A DNA stretch of 64,000 nt from the NCBI RefSeq assembly GCF_001412655.1, contig NZ_CP012996.1, positions 3,162,001 to 3,226,000 of the forward strand, read 5' to 3'. Made by a program: the position numbers and the translations under genes. The stretch comes from Pedobacter sp. PACM 27299 (lineage in GTDB: Bacteria > Bacteroidota > Bacteroidia > Sphingobacteriales > Sphingobacteriaceae). Shown piece after piece: positions 16,378 to 25,946 of the stretch. The notes below the pieces were generated by a model. It was not told where the DNA came from. It searched no databases and saw nothing but the letters and a program-made list of their open reading frames with translations. Every line of letters begins with the position of its first letter. The first letter of the stretch is position 1.

Positions 16378-17411
16378 TTAGGAATTTTCCCGTCTTCTTC
16401 CTCATATTTTTCGAAGCCATTATAATGATAAGACTGCTCAGCACCCTCATCACAGCTGCTGAAGAAGATGCTTTTATTGGCTAAGTTGCCCTCGATAAAT
16501 TTGTCTTTGGAGGAGGGTTGGAGCTTTAAATATTTACGCAGATGTCTGGCGTCATTATATTGGTTTTGCTTATAATATGCATCGTTTCCCTGATCGGAAT
16601 GATCCGAATATAGATTGGATTTTGCGTCATACCTGTACTTGGCCGTATCTATTTCTGGATAGGTATGGTAATGTTTATTGGCATACAGAGCGTTTTTCTT
16701 CAGGTCTTTTGATTGGTCATATTGGTTTTTCCATTCCAGGATCTCCTGCCACTGTTTCTTCTCCTCTGGACCGTGTTTCTGATAACCTTCATTTCCTCCG
16801 TAATTGGAAAGTTTGATGACCTCAGCATTTTTACTGGAACTGATCATGGCAGAGAAATGTTCATATTCGCGCTTGGGCGTGTTGTGGACTAAAATAAAAT
16901 CATTGGAGCCGGATTCATTGGAATAATGCCAGGAACTTTTATCCTCCCCATTTGGTTTTGAAGAAGCTTCAGATAAAATGGATAAGATGAGATTTTTGAT
17001 TCGACCTTGTTTCTGGTATACAAAGGGCGCATCAAAACAATTGGAGTCCTCATTGAATACCTGTTGTGTGCTGTCCTGATCAAATTTAACGAAGGTCTTA
17101 CTGCCTCTTTCAAAGCCTACGAAGTTTATTCTTGTGCTGTCCCCTAAAGCAGGGTTTTTATGAGCAAAGACTTCAAATAGTTCCTGCTTGTCCGGGTAGA
17201 ACAGGAGGTAGTCTTTTTCAAAAAAATATCTGCCAAATACTCCTGTAGCATAACCGTACAGTAGAAAGGTGCCATCCTCAAAAAGGCTGATTCCTGTATT
17301 ACTGCCATACAGACCGGCATGTTTTTTATAGCGTGAATTCATGGCTTGATGTTGTGCGGAACTGTTGTTGATGAGGGCCATACAGAAAAGGAGCGTGATT
17401 AAAGACTTCAT
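16374..17411 (-). CDS. Hypothetical secreted protein
   Basis: It has a signal peptide (MKSLITLLFCMALINNSSAQ) and 325 further residues without transmembrane segments. No family recognised. The first part has a repeat of Gly/aromatic turns (GLYGSNTGISLFEDGTFLLY, GVFGRYFFEKDYLLFYPDK) that looks like a small beta-sheet domain. The second half is hydrophilic, rich in Lys, Tyr, Asn and Gln (NALYANKHYHTYPEIDTAKY). It is convergent with the preceding gene and stands alone. Confidence 0.7.
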   Translation of the reverse strand: MKSLITLLFCMALINNSSAQHQAMNSRYKKHAGLYGSNTGISLFEDGTFLLYGYATGVFGRYFFEKDYLLFYPDKQELFEVFAHKNPALGDSTRINFVGFERGSKTFVKFDQDSTQQVFNEDSNCFDAPFVYQKQGRIKNLILSILSEASSKPNGEDKSSWHYSNESGSNDFILVHNTPKREYEHFSAMISSSKNAEVIKLSNYGGNEGYQKHGPEEKKQWQEILEWKNQYDQSKDLKKNALYANKHYHTYPEIDTAKYRYDAKSNLYSDHSDQGNDAYYKQNQYNDARHLRKYLKLQPSSKDKFIEGNLANKSIFFSSCDEGAEQSYHYNGFEKYEEEDGKIPN

Positions 17412-17498
17412 ACGATAAAGATACTCATTATTGCGATTTCATTACTTTGCCTTTTTTCCGAAAGTTTTACATCATTAATTCACAGTACACCTTAATGG

Positions 17499-17865
17499 TT
17501 AAATCGAAATACCGCTTCCTCCCACAATTTTTATCCCATCGGAGAAATTTTTCCAAAAGCGGATATATCTATATTGGGCTTCAAAGGGTTGATTGTTGTA
17601 GCTTCCTTTTAAGTTCATTTTCAGGGTAATAACAGCTAGATCATCTATAATATTTAGCTGTTCAATATTTGGACTAAGCTCAGCTATTTTTAGATTTCCA
17701 TTACGATAGGATTTCTAAATCCATTTCTTTCGTAATCGTTTCACCACTCGGGACGATGAAAAGCAAATCATTGTGCAGCAGTTTGTCGAGCATTTCTACG
17801 TTACTACTTTTCATAGCGTCGTAAAGCTGGTTTTCAAGATTTAGAATGTCGTTTTTTGTTATCAT
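17499..17865 (-). pseudogene. NTF2-like (DUF4440/SnoaL-type) protein, frameshifted
   Basis: The ATG at 17865 opens MITKNDILNLENQLYDAMKS and continues for about 58 residues to a stop after DLEILS. Shifting by one base at GAAATCC (about 17705) restores the frame, giving SYRNGNLKIAELSPNIEQLN and on to RYIRFWKNFSDGIKIVGGSG, then a stop at 17499-17501. The combined product (about 122 residues) has the cone-shaped NTF2-like pattern of a small ligand-binding or enzyme fold. A single inserted A explains the break. It lies at the start of a zone of decayed genes. Confidence 0.75.
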
Positions 17866-18192
17866 TTTTTTAATTTATTGAGACGTTTTTTTTTAATCAG
17901 GTAATATCAATTCTCAAATGATCAGAACGACATTTTGTAGGTCTGTAAAGGTTGTTTTCTTAATTTCTAAAATACATAAAAATCAATCTTAATCACATTG
18001 ACCCTTATTGATTGCTTTATTACAAAGGAATCTATACTCAAAAACAGGTAGTACTGATTATTACTATCAATTTAAACTTATCAATCTCATAATCAGTAGT
18101 ATAAGATGGTATTGGAATTTGTTTTACTTGTGGTTGTCCAATTTTGATAAGCTCATGCATTATTATGGTGTAAATAAAACAATAATCACATA
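17866..18192 (+). other. AT-rich stretch without recognisable gene
   Basis: No gene, RNA or clear repeat seen. Weak A/T runs only; an open frame at 18008-18193 has no coding character. Probably upstream region of the two remnants on either side. Confidence 0.5.
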
Positions 18193-18445
18193 GAACAGAA
18201 AATTAATGCCTTTGAAAAAGGCCAAAATGCGATGAGAGCAATTTATGGCGTAGGTGCTTAACTGGCAAAATGTACAATTGAACAAGAGCTTTACACTTAA
18301 TCTATTACCGGGTATCACAAATCAATGGCTGTGCCTATTGTCTGGATATGCACTCGAAAGACTTGATCGCCATAGGGAAGAATCCACAACGAATTTTTCT
18401 GCTGGATGCCTGGAGCGAAGCACCGCTTTATAGCGACCGGGAATT
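18193..18445 (+). pseudogene. Remnant of an AhpD-like carboxymuconolactone decarboxylase family gene
   Basis: In-frame fragments read EQKINAFEKGQNAMRAIYGVG, stop, LAKCTIEQE, then after a frameshift LHLIYYRVSQINGCAYCLDM HSKDLIAIGKNPQRIFLLDA (two adjoining pieces). The C-A-Y-C pair and the following His are the AhpD redox/proton-relay motif. An internal stop (TAA after GVGA), a frameshift near 18290 and loss of the 3' half, replaced by sigma-factor sequence at about 18445, make it non-functional. AhpD-like genes often sit next to ECF sigma genes, which fits the neighbour it is now fused to. Confidence 0.75.
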
Positions 18446-19155
18446 GATGAAATCGCCGAAGCATTCCTCTCGAACAAGGAAACGATTAACAAGAGGTTGT
18501 TCAGGGCGAAAGAAAAGCTCCGCACAGAGAAGATTCAACTCGGTTTTCCTACCGAAAATGACCTAGTTAAACGGCTGGATAATGTACTCCATATTATTTA
18601 TCTGCTCTTTAGTGAAGGATACTATTCCCGGACACAGAACCAGATCTTAAGAAAAGATTTCTGTATTGAGGCCTTGCGACTGGGTGTATTGCTTACCGAA
18701 TATGAAAAGACAAATAGACCCAAAACAAATGCCTTAATTGCCTTAATGTTTTTTCATTCGTCCCGGTTTAATGCCCGGCAAAATGAAGAAGGAGAGTTGA
18801 TTTTATATGAACAGCAAGATGAAGATGCCTGGGATAGTGAATTGATTCATAAAGGTGTTTATTTCTTAAGCCTTTCTGTTACTGGAGAAGAGCTCATTAC
18901 TTATCATCTGGAAGCCAGAATCGCTTATTGCCATTGTACAAAGAAAGATTCTGTAGAGAATGGGAAGAGATTTTACAACTTTATAACCAGTTGTTAATGG
19001 TTTAGCTACTCGCCTGGAGCTGCACTCAATAGGACGTTTGCGCTGTATAAGGCGAAAGGAGCTGAGGTAGCTGGGTATTTCGGAGTGATGGTGCCAGTGA
19101 TTTCGGTCAAACCGTGCCACTTAAAAGATCATACAATTATATAAAAAAGCTGGGA

Positions 19156-19893
19156 TTATTCCTTTTTCAATATTCCTTTTCTCATGGATTCACCTTTCAG
19201 GTCAATGCGGTGAGAGGAGTTTACAATCCGATCCAAGATGGCGTCTGCAATAGTTCCTTCACCACCAATGATTTCGTACCAGGCCGATACCGGTATTTGG
19301 GAGGAGATTATAGTTGATCTTTTACCGTGCCGATCGTCTATAATATCCATCAGCGTTTCCCTGTCCTGATTATCGAAAGCTTGCAAGCCAAAGTCATCCA
19401 GTATTAGCAGATCCATTCTAGTTAGTTTTTCCAGCTCCTTGAGGTAGGTTCCGTCAACTTTGCTCAATTTCAGCTTTTTGATCAGTCTGGCAGTTACTGT
19501 ATAGAGTGTTTTTACTCCAGTAAGACATCCCTGATGCCCAAGAGCCTGTGATAGATAGCTTTTGCCTGTGCCGGAAGCACCACATATAATGATGTTTTCC
19601 TTTCTCATTGTAAAGTCCAGTGTACCAAGTCGTGCGAACATGTTCTTGTCCAGATTTCTTTCACTGGAATAGTTTATATCGGCAAGACTGGCGTTCTGCC
19701 TAAAGTTTGCCAGTTTCAGTAACCGATCAATTTTGTTGTTCTCGCGGTCTTCCCACTGATGGTCGGTCAGTAGTGCCAGGTATTCGTCGCATGTGATGCC
19801 TTCGAACCTGTTTTCCTTTACATACTGTTGGTGTAATTGAGCCATCGCCCCAAGGCGCATGTTACGTAGTTTTTCAACTGTCTGATTATTCAT
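19156..19893 (-). CDS. istB: IS21 helper ATPase IstB
   Basis: AAA+ ATPase of the DnaC/DnaA type that helps the IS21 transposase with target choice. Walker A is GASGTGKSYLSQALG and Walker B is LLILDDFGLQAF. The helical N-terminal domain (MNNQTVEKLRNMRLGAMAQL) binds IstA. At 245 residues it has full length. It starts 21 bp after the istA stop, in the usual istAB operon order. Its product differs clearly from the IstB of the second IS21 element. Confidence 0.95.
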   Translation of the reverse strand: MNNQTVEKLRNMRLGAMAQLHQQYVKENRFEGITCDEYLALLTDHQWEDRENNKIDRLLKLANFRQNASLADINYSSERNLDKNMFARLGTLDFTMRKENIIICGASGTGKSYLSQALGHQGCLTGVKTLYTVTARLIKKLKLSKVDGTYLKELEKLTRMDLLILDDFGLQAFDNQDRETLMDIIDDRHGKRSTIISSQIPVSAWYEIIGGEGTIADAILDRIVNSSHRIDLKGESMRKGILKKE

Positions 19894-19914
19894 TGTTGTG
19901 ATTTTTGATTGTCT

Positions 19915-21468
19915 TTATTGGTAAGCGGAAGCACCGCGTATGTTGCTGTGAAGAGGGATATGTGGTTTTATGGATTCGGGCTGTTCATCAATAGCGGGCA
20001 GTCTGTCCATATTATTTTTCAGGATGTTCTTTACACGCAGATAAGAGCAACTATCTGTAGCCAGAGCCCTTTTACAGGCATTATTGAGCCGCTCAGAGCC
20101 ATAGGAACGGTTCAGATGAATAATGCCCAAAGAGCGCTTATAGCTTATTTCCGGGTAATCCTGCGAGGCCAGTACCTTTTCTATGCATGCCAAAACATAT
20201 TCACCATGCGGCAATGCTTTTTTCCTGAAGAACTCAGGGCTCCAATCCGAGTAGAACTTATGTGTGCTGCTCAGATGATCTGTGATGGTGATATAGCTGC
20301 CCTTGTTCAGGTTGCGCTGATGCAGCGCAATCCTTTCATGGTTATAATAGATCTCAACACGGCTCCTGGTATAATGGATCATGGTCTCCTTGCCGATATA
20401 CCGGTATGGAACACTATAGTAACACTTATCGGGAGAAAAATATGCGTAGCCCATCTTCTGCACCTTGGCCCTTTTATAGTCTTTCATTTCATAGGTACTG
20501 GACGGTAGCTCTTTGAGATACTGACGTTCAATACTCTGGAAGAGTTCAATACGGCTAGATTCTTTTCGTTTGAACAAAAGCTTGTTGTAACACTCCAATA
20601 AGACAGCAATTTCCCTGTTAAGATCTTCCAGAGAAAAGAAGGTCATTTCCCGTAAAGGATAATAAATACGCTGGTAGACCAAATGCACCGCATTCTCAAC
20701 CAGCGCCTTGTCCTGGGGAGCGTAACTGCGGGTGGGGTTGATGACACAATTATAATGGCGGGCAAAGTCTTTAAAGCTACGGTTGATATCGGCTTCGTAT
20801 TTACTCGATCTGTTAACTGCGGACTTTAGGTTATCCGATACAATCGCTTTAGGCGATCCGCCATAGAAACGTAAGGCATCAGCACAACACGACAGCATGT
20901 CCTCGCGTTTCTGACTCATACATGCCTGAACGTAAGTGTACTGGCTGCAGGGAAGTATGGCTACAAATACTTCCACGGGAACAATCTCTCCGGTCTGCTT
21001 ATCGATGATCTGCAGCTTTTTACCGGCAAAGTCTATGAACATTTCTTCGCCAGCAAAGTGCTGAAGTTTCATTGACCCTTTTTCTTTAGGGTACTTGCGG
21101 CGGAAATGCTCAAGGAACTGTGTGTAACTATAAGGTTCTGCCGCCAGCTCAACATATTGCTGATAATGATACAAAAAGGTAAAACCCGGATGGTTCCGGG
21201 CCTTGTTTACACCCTCAAAATAAAGCATGAGCTCATTATGGCGAATGGTGTCCAGGGTCGTATGTGATGAGAACAGTTCGGATAAAGCAACTGTATCAAA
21301 CCCCAGAAGCTCCTGACATGAATAGTCGCTACCAGCAAACAGTTGCATATAGGTATTGACAGTGTTACGGGAAATACCGAGAACAGAACCTATTTTACGG
21401 TTACTGTAACCCTCCAGATGTAATGTGAGTATTTGTTTTAAGTCCATCGGATCAAGTTTGTTGGCCAT
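19915..21468 (-). CDS. istA: IS21 transposase IstA
   Basis: DDE-type transposase of 517 residues. The N-terminal helix-turn-helix (LKQILTLHLEGYSNRKIGSV LGISRNTVNTYMQLF, two adjoining pieces) binds the IS ends. The catalytic core shows D (EEMFIDFAGKKLQI), D (PKAIVSDNLKSAV) and the E in ALVENAVHLVYQRIYYPLRE. A C-terminal beta-barrel (YYSVPYRYIGKETMIHYTRS) follows. Complete, on the minus strand, and read away from the right end. Confidence 0.95.
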   Translation of the reverse strand: MANKLDPMDLKQILTLHLEGYSNRKIGSVLGISRNTVNTYMQLFAGSDYSCQELLGFDTVALSELFSSHTTLDTIRHNELMLYFEGVNKARNHPGFTFLYHYQQYVELAAEPYSYTQFLEHFRRKYPKEKGSMKLQHFAGEEMFIDFAGKKLQIIDKQTGEIVPVEVFVAILPCSQYTYVQACMSQKREDMLSCCADALRFYGGSPKAIVSDNLKSAVNRSSKYEADINRSFKDFARHYNCVINPTRSYAPQDKALVENAVHLVYQRIYYPLREMTFFSLEDLNREIAVLLECYNKLLFKRKESSRIELFQSIERQYLKELPSSTYEMKDYKRAKVQKMGYAYFSPDKCYYSVPYRYIGKETMIHYTRSRVEIYYNHERIALHQRNLNKGSYITITDHLSSTHKFYSDWSPEFFRKKALPHGEYVLACIEKVLASQDYPEISYKRSLGIIHLNRSYGSERLNNACKRALATDSCSYLRVKNILKNNMDRLPAIDEQPESIKPHIPLHSNIRGASAYQ

Positions 21469-21849
21469 ATCGCTGTATTTAAAAGCGATAAGGTAATTCT
21501 TTCTTGATCTTTTTAAAGTGGCACAATTCGAACCGTAAAACGGATAGATGGATAAAAACTAAACCACTAAAGTGGCATCATTTAAACCGTAATCGCTGGC
21601 ACTAACAGACCGAAATAGCTGGCACTATTCGAACCGTAATATCCAGTAGCGCTGCCTGAAGCGGAGAAGTTAATGCTGGAGACCAACCATTTTTATTATA
21701 TCCTGCTCGGAGAGCTCAGCAAAAATATAGATAAGATTAAGGCGAAGCACTATTTTGAACGGGCAAAAGCATAGGCAAAAATACCGGTAGAGCAGGAGCT
21801 TATTCAGGGCAAAATAAAACTTTTATAGGAAAAAAAATTAAACAGAAAA

Positions 21850-21869
21850 GCCTCACATTTATGTGAGGC
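21850..21869. terminator. Hairpin next to attL, probably the original tRNA-Lys terminator
   Basis: GCCTCACAT, 2-nt loop, ATGTGAGGC; A-run on the left and T-run on the right. Before the island entered, this hairpin would have lain just downstream of the tRNA-Lys 3' end (read on the minus strand). Confidence 0.7.
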
Positions 21870-21873
21870 TTTC

Positions 21874-21891
21874 GTGATCCCGCTGGGATTC
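21874..21891 (+). repeat. attL: 18-bp copy of the tRNA-Lys 3' end
   Basis: GTGATCCCGCTGGGATTC, identical to the att copy in tRNA-Lys. The next bases (ACACC instead of GAACC) break the tRNA T-arm, showing that this is a partial copy and not a gene. Confidence 0.85.
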
Positions 21892-21950
21892 ACACCTAGT
21901 GTGAAAATCAACATTTATTCATTATCTGGGAGGTTTTGAAATTGGTACTA

Positions 21951-21974
21951 ACCGAATCGCTCACCTTTTATTTG
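21951..21974 (+). repeat. Left copy of a 24-bp island-end direct repeat
   Basis: ACCGAATCGCTCAC followed by CTTTTATTTG; the partner at 35825-35848 differs at two positions. It lies 59 bp inside attL. Possible arm-type integrase site. Confidence 0.55.
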
Positions 21975-22067
21975 TACGTTTTTACTGCAAATGCTATAAC
22001 AAAAGTAATAAAATAATTTATTTTTAGATCACTGTTATTTCGATGATTCTCATTTATTTAGACGGGG

Positions 22068-23642
22068 TTATTCGTTTTCAATAGTTTTCCAAAATTGCCT
22101 TATTTTTATTGTTTTTGGCTCATCTAAATGAATTAATCCAAATCCAGATTCTAATTTATGAATTTCGCTAGCCAATTTATGTTCACTTCTAGGAGTACCG
22201 ATAAATGTTTTAATTATCTTGGGATCTTTATTTTGTACATTTAAACAAATAGGAAGCTTAACTTGTGATGCAAAATCAAAGTCTTTTGTTTTATAATCTT
22301 CGACACCTTGTGAGAGCATTACTACTATTACCCCTTTAGATCGTAAAAGTCTTAGTAAATCTTCAAGAGCTTTTCTTGCATTTTTATTTTTGAGATATAT
22401 ATGTGCTTCATCAATAACAATTACATAACGTAATGGCATTATATCATCAATTGGAAGAGCGTCATTAGCAGAACTGAAATAAAAGTTAAAATATCTAAGT
22501 AAAAGAAATACACATAACTGCCTTAACGTATCTGAGAGGGTCGGGGGTAGATTAAGATAAATACTTTTGTCAACTATACTTTCCGAAATTTCATTTGAAA
22601 ATATACCACTTGATAAATCTTTAATGGCTGAAAATAATGTATCGGGCTTTGTTTTTGTAAATGTGTAATAAGAGTCTATGGCGTCAAATAATTCCGCCAT
22701 ATTAGGGTATGCGTTAGATTTACTTTCTAACAAGTCACTTACTACCGTTTGAAGGATGTTTTTTTGAGAAACCCCCATGTTTGGAACAAAGGTTGCAATT
22801 GTATCTACAAAAGCCTTTACACTAAATGTTTTTTGTCTATCCCCATCATGTAGATTTATTGAGGTCATAGGATTAAAATTGAAACCATCATTTAGTATAT
22901 CTACAAATTCACAATCAGTTTTTTCTAGGAATTGTTTCAATTGCGATGCATCTCCTTCACCTTTATAGTCAAAAAATATGTATTTAAGTTGGTTACCAGA
23001 ATTCTTAGAAATTTGGTAGATTATATCTTTAATTAGTTGTGTTTTTCCTGAGCCTGCCATCCCAGCAATAGCAATATTTCTATTGTCAAACTTTCTTAGA
23101 TCATTTATGTTTATTTCAACGTCTTCACCGTCTTCTGTTTTTCCAATAAAAAATGAAATAGGATCTTTATATTCCTTAATCTGAATAGTTTTCTTGAAAA
23201 TATTTGATACTGAAACTGTCCCAGATTGCAAATCGAATCCGTTTTTTACAAGTCTCATTAAAAAACTTGTATGATCTCCAGAAGTGAGATCTAAATTTTT
23301 TAATTTTTCATCTATAAGGTTAAGCCCATCATTAATATGTAATTTGAATAATTTACTAAATTCTTCCTCAAATAAGGACGCATTGTAATGCTTTTCCAGA
23401 ATTGCTTTAAAAATTGGATAGTTTGATCTACCTTCGACTATTGTTCCAAATAAACCTTTGTCATCTCTAAAGTCTCTGCCGTCTGAACTAGGGATTGTAT
23501 CCGTTGATAGATCAAATTTCTTGTTTAATTGTAAGCTGTATGCAAAAGCCATACGAGGAACAACTCCTTCAGAAGAGAATTTATAAATTGATTTTATCCT
23601 ATTTATTGATTCGTCATTTTGCTTGCTAATTCTGATTCTCAT
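22068..23642 (-). CDS. DndE-domain / HerA-like ATPase fusion
   Basis: Residues 1-110 match DndE, the small DNA-binding protein of DNA phosphorothioation systems (IRISKQNDESINRIKSIYKF, then DDKGLFGTIVEGRSNYPIFK, ending HINDGLNLI). From about residue 160 on it is a HerA/FtsK-like ATPase: Walker A GMAGSGKT (194-201), a second conserved strand YIFFDYKGEGD, Walker B YVIVIDEAHIYLKN with the DEAH-like tetrad, and a sensor region VMLSQGVEDY. Classical DndE is about 120 residues, so this is a fusion. The ATG lies 17 bases inside the end of dndD, and the two are surely coupled. The product probably acts on DNA with DndD. Confidence 0.8.
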   Translation of the reverse strand: MRIRISKQNDESINRIKSIYKFSSEGVVPRMAFAYSLQLNKKFDLSTDTIPSSDGRDFRDDKGLFGTIVEGRSNYPIFKAILEKHYNASLFEEEFSKLFKLHINDGLNLIDEKLKNLDLTSGDHTSFLMRLVKNGFDLQSGTVSVSNIFKKTIQIKEYKDPISFFIGKTEDGEDVEININDLRKFDNRNIAIAGMAGSGKTQLIKDIIYQISKNSGNQLKYIFFDYKGEGDASQLKQFLEKTDCEFVDILNDGFNFNPMTSINLHDGDRQKTFSVKAFVDTIATFVPNMGVSQKNILQTVVSDLLESKSNAYPNMAELFDAIDSYYTFTKTKPDTLFSAIKDLSSGIFSNEISESIVDKSIYLNLPPTLSDTLRQLCVFLLLRYFNFYFSSANDALPIDDIMPLRYVIVIDEAHIYLKNKNARKALEDLLRLLRSKGVIVVMLSQGVEDYKTKDFDFASQVKLPICLNVQNKDPKIIKTFIGTPRSEHKLASEIHKLESGFGLIHLDEPKTIKIRQFWKTIENE

Positions 23643-25782
23643 AACTTTGGAAATAACCTTGTTTAAAATTTGATTTTTTATTCTCGTTTACTATTAAATA
23701 TGATTTAGCAACTTTTGAGTGTATTGTATTATACCTTCGAGGTGTAATTTCATTATTTGTTGCTAGCAGAATTACTTGAGTAGATAGATCAGGATAATAA
23801 TTTTTTAATATATTTTCTATATGCTCATGATCTAATCTCCCAAGTGGAGTATCTATAAAAATTGGGAAACTTTGAATTGACTCTTTTAATATGGCCTTAA
23901 TAAGACAGGATATATATATTTGTTTCTCACCTGTAGAGAAGCTTTCTTTTGGAATCTCTCTACCTTGGGAATCTAGAATTGAAATTCTTAGGCCTTTTCC
24001 ATCGGGAAGAATATCAATTCGTGATTCTTGAATAAATTCATTATTGTCATTTTGCATTTTATGCATTAGTTTTTTCAGTTCAGCTAGTAGGTTTTTTGCC
24101 AAAGCCTCCTTTTTACTAATTTTTTGATTGTCAATGAAAATCTGTAACGCCTCAATGTATTTATTTGCTTCTGATATTTTGTTTTTTATTAATTGATTTC
24201 CACTGCTTTTTTGAAGTAAATGATTATAGTGTTGGTTTAATCTAATGTTATCCGTTAGCAATTTATGTTTTTGATTCTCCAGAGCTCCATTTTCTGCGAT
24301 TATCTTTTCTACTTTTCTTTCAGTATCGTCCTTTTGAGTGATGATTTCTAATATAGTCTCATCCTCTAGATCCGAATCAATTACCTTTATTTGTTTTTCC
24401 TTTTCAAAAACGGCTAATTGTACTGAGTTGAATTCCGAAATGGTTATTTCAAATAGATCTTTTGATTGCTGTTTAAGTATTTGTGATGTAGATAATACTA
24501 ATTCTCTATCTGCATTGCTTAGATCTATCTCAAATTGTAAATCTGTTTTTTCATCAGGAACATCAAAAAGCTCATTCAACAAGACTTGGGCTTTATCAGA
24601 GTAAAATACTTTATTTTTAAAGGTCATTAATCCATCTTCTGGCTCTGGTGGTTTGTTGAATAACTTTTCAATAAAGTTGTCTAATCTTCTCTTTAGTAGT
24701 TCATTATTTTCGTTGGCTGCTTGTGCTTGGCCTTGGCAGGCTAGTTGTTCCACTACCTCTTCAACTTTGCCTGCAAGCATTGCTAATGGAGCCAGTTCAC
24801 TTAATTCATTGAAACTTTTCTCTAATTCTTCTTTACGAAGTTTAAGCTGTATAAGTTCATTAAAAATGTCATCCCGATTAAATAAGGTTGTCTCTTTCCT
24901 GCTATTTTGATTTAAATAAGATTGATATTCTTTGATTCTATCTTTCATATTCTTCACCTCATTTTCATTTTGAGCTGATTTCATATCTATCTCTTCAATC
25001 TTACTTTTGTTAAGCTCTATGGACCTTTCAGAGTTTATAATTTGCTCTTTGAGATTAGTAACAGCACCTTCTTTTCTTAAATTGTTAGAATAGGAGGTTA
25101 GATCTTCTTTTAAACTTTCAAAATGATCTAAACCTAAAAGCTTTCCAAGGGCATCATTTAGTACATTACCTTCTTCCTTTGTTGATAATTCAGCCCATGA
25201 TGCGATTTTTTCGGCATCAAAAAAAACAAACTTGGCAGCTTCAAGAGGAATAATAAAGTCGTTTATGAAACTAATTTTATCTTCATTTCCTTGAAAAATT
25301 TCCAGACCTTCAATGTTTAGTAAACTTAAAGATTCTTCAGTTTTTTGGGAATTAAATATTCTTTTTATTGAGACTTTATTCTCGGGTATGTTTAAATTGT
25401 TTGGTACATCAATGTCTTCTAAGAAAACCTCCACTGAGAATTCTAAATTACCTTCGTCTTTTGATAACCAATTGAGCGACTGCTTTAAGAATCTTTGATA
25501 ATTCTGATCTTTTTGGACTTCACGATTAAAATTATCATCAATTTGTGTTATTTTCTCACCGTACAAACACCAAACAATTGACAGTAAAAAATTCGTCTTT
25601 CCATAGCCATTTTTCCCTCCTATGACTATTATGTTTTTTGTGTCAAATGTTTGTAAATCTAATGTTACCTGTCCGTAATACTGGCGGAAATTACTTATGG
25701 ATATTCCGGAGCATGTTGACCCCCCAGTATTGTTTTTATAACCGCATGATATCGTAACGCCATTTATTTGGTTTACTGACAT
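23626..25782 (-). CDS. dndD: DndD-type SMC-like ATPase, 5' end replaced by IS21 sequence
   Basis: DndD supplies ATPase activity for DNA phosphorothioation. Walker A is GGKNGYGKTN, the ABC signature is FSTGEKQIYISCLI, and Walker B is PIFIDTPLGRLDHEH, followed by QVILLATNNEITPRRYNT; D-T-P-L-G-R-L-D is a DndD hallmark. Long coiled coils separate the halves. The native start is ATG at 28347 (MKISKIA-ISNFRQYYG), 2.6 kb away across the IS21 element. The frame is now open into the IS end, where an ATG at 25782 (MSVNQINGVTISC) or a GTG at 25803 could start a chimeric protein with about 28-35 foreign residues. Whether it is made or works is unknown. Confidence 0.8.
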   Translation of the reverse strand: MSVNQINGVTISCGYKNNTGGSTCSGISISNFRQYYGQVTLDLQTFDTKNIIVIGGKNGYGKTNFLLSIVWCLYGEKITQIDDNFNREVQKDQNYQRFLKQSLNWLSKDEGNLEFSVEVFLEDIDVPNNLNIPENKVSIKRIFNSQKTEESLSLLNIEGLEIFQGNEDKISFINDFIIPLEAAKFVFFDAEKIASWAELSTKEEGNVLNDALGKLLGLDHFESLKEDLTSYSNNLRKEGAVTNLKEQIINSERSIELNKSKIEEIDMKSAQNENEVKNMKDRIKEYQSYLNQNSRKETTLFNRDDIFNELIQLKLRKEELEKSFNELSELAPLAMLAGKVEEVVEQLACQGQAQAANENNELLKRRLDNFIEKLFNKPPEPEDGLMTFKNKVFYSDKAQVLLNELFDVPDEKTDLQFEIDLSNADRELVLSTSQILKQQSKDLFEITISEFNSVQLAVFEKEKQIKVIDSDLEDETILEIITQKDDTERKVEKIIAENGALENQKHKLLTDNIRLNQHYNHLLQKSSGNQLIKNKISEANKYIEALQIFIDNQKISKKEALAKNLLAELKKLMHKMQNDNNEFIQESRIDILPDGKGLRISILDSQGREIPKESFSTGEKQIYISCLIKAILKESIQSFPIFIDTPLGRLDHEHIENILKNYYPDLSTQVILLATNNEITPRRYNTIHSKVAKSYLIVNENKKSNFKQGYFQSYENQN

Positions 25783-25946
25783 TCCGGCACATGCTGACCC
25801 CACCTGGCTTGTTAAAGATTTTGTAACGGAGCATGTTGACCCCTGCTGATTACGTTTAAACCGTATTCTGCTTGAGCATGCTGACCCCCTTCTTTAATTT
25901 GATTTGGCTTACTTAGGTGAATACACCCCACCTAACCAGAACGCTG

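Larger units (their letters stand above)
19072..21645 (-). mobile_element. IS21-family insertion sequence (copy 1)
   Basis: A 2574-bp element with istA and istB on the minus strand. The tips are TGGGTATT on the left and, read inward from the right, TGGATATT; both ends carry subterminal repeats with the core TGGCAC (four at the right, two at the left), the expected transposase-binding sites. The 5-bp target duplication GTAGC occurs at 19067-19071 and 21646-21650. Both genes look intact, so it may be active. Confidence 0.92.
18446..21828 (+). pseudogene. ECF sigma factor (DUF6596 type), truncated, frameshifted and split by an IS21 element
   Basis: The sequence from 18446 reads DEIAEAFLSNKETINKRLFR (sigma region 4 recognition helix), then the DUF6596 domain (VIYLLF-like HIIYLLFSEGYYS, RKDFCIEALRLGVLL, NALIALMFFHSSRFNA). 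Lesions: regions 2 and most of 4 are missing upstream (fusion to the AhpD-like remnant), frameshifts near 18955 and 19003, and an IS21 insertion after 19071. Across the element the frame resumes from YSPGAALNRTFALYKAKGAE to LPEAEKLMLETNHFYYILLG, with an internal stop at 21772-21774 before the end near 21828. Native proteins of this type regulate with a small YCII or AhpD partner. Confidence 0.8.

Noticed and set aside
18348..18566. 72-residue open frame over the AhpD/sigma junction
   Set aside because: It is the AhpD-like remnant reading out of frame into sigma sequence; not a gene.
21874..21900. A second tRNA gene at the island left end
   Set aside because: Only 17-18 bases of the tRNA 3' end are present; it is an attachment-site copy.
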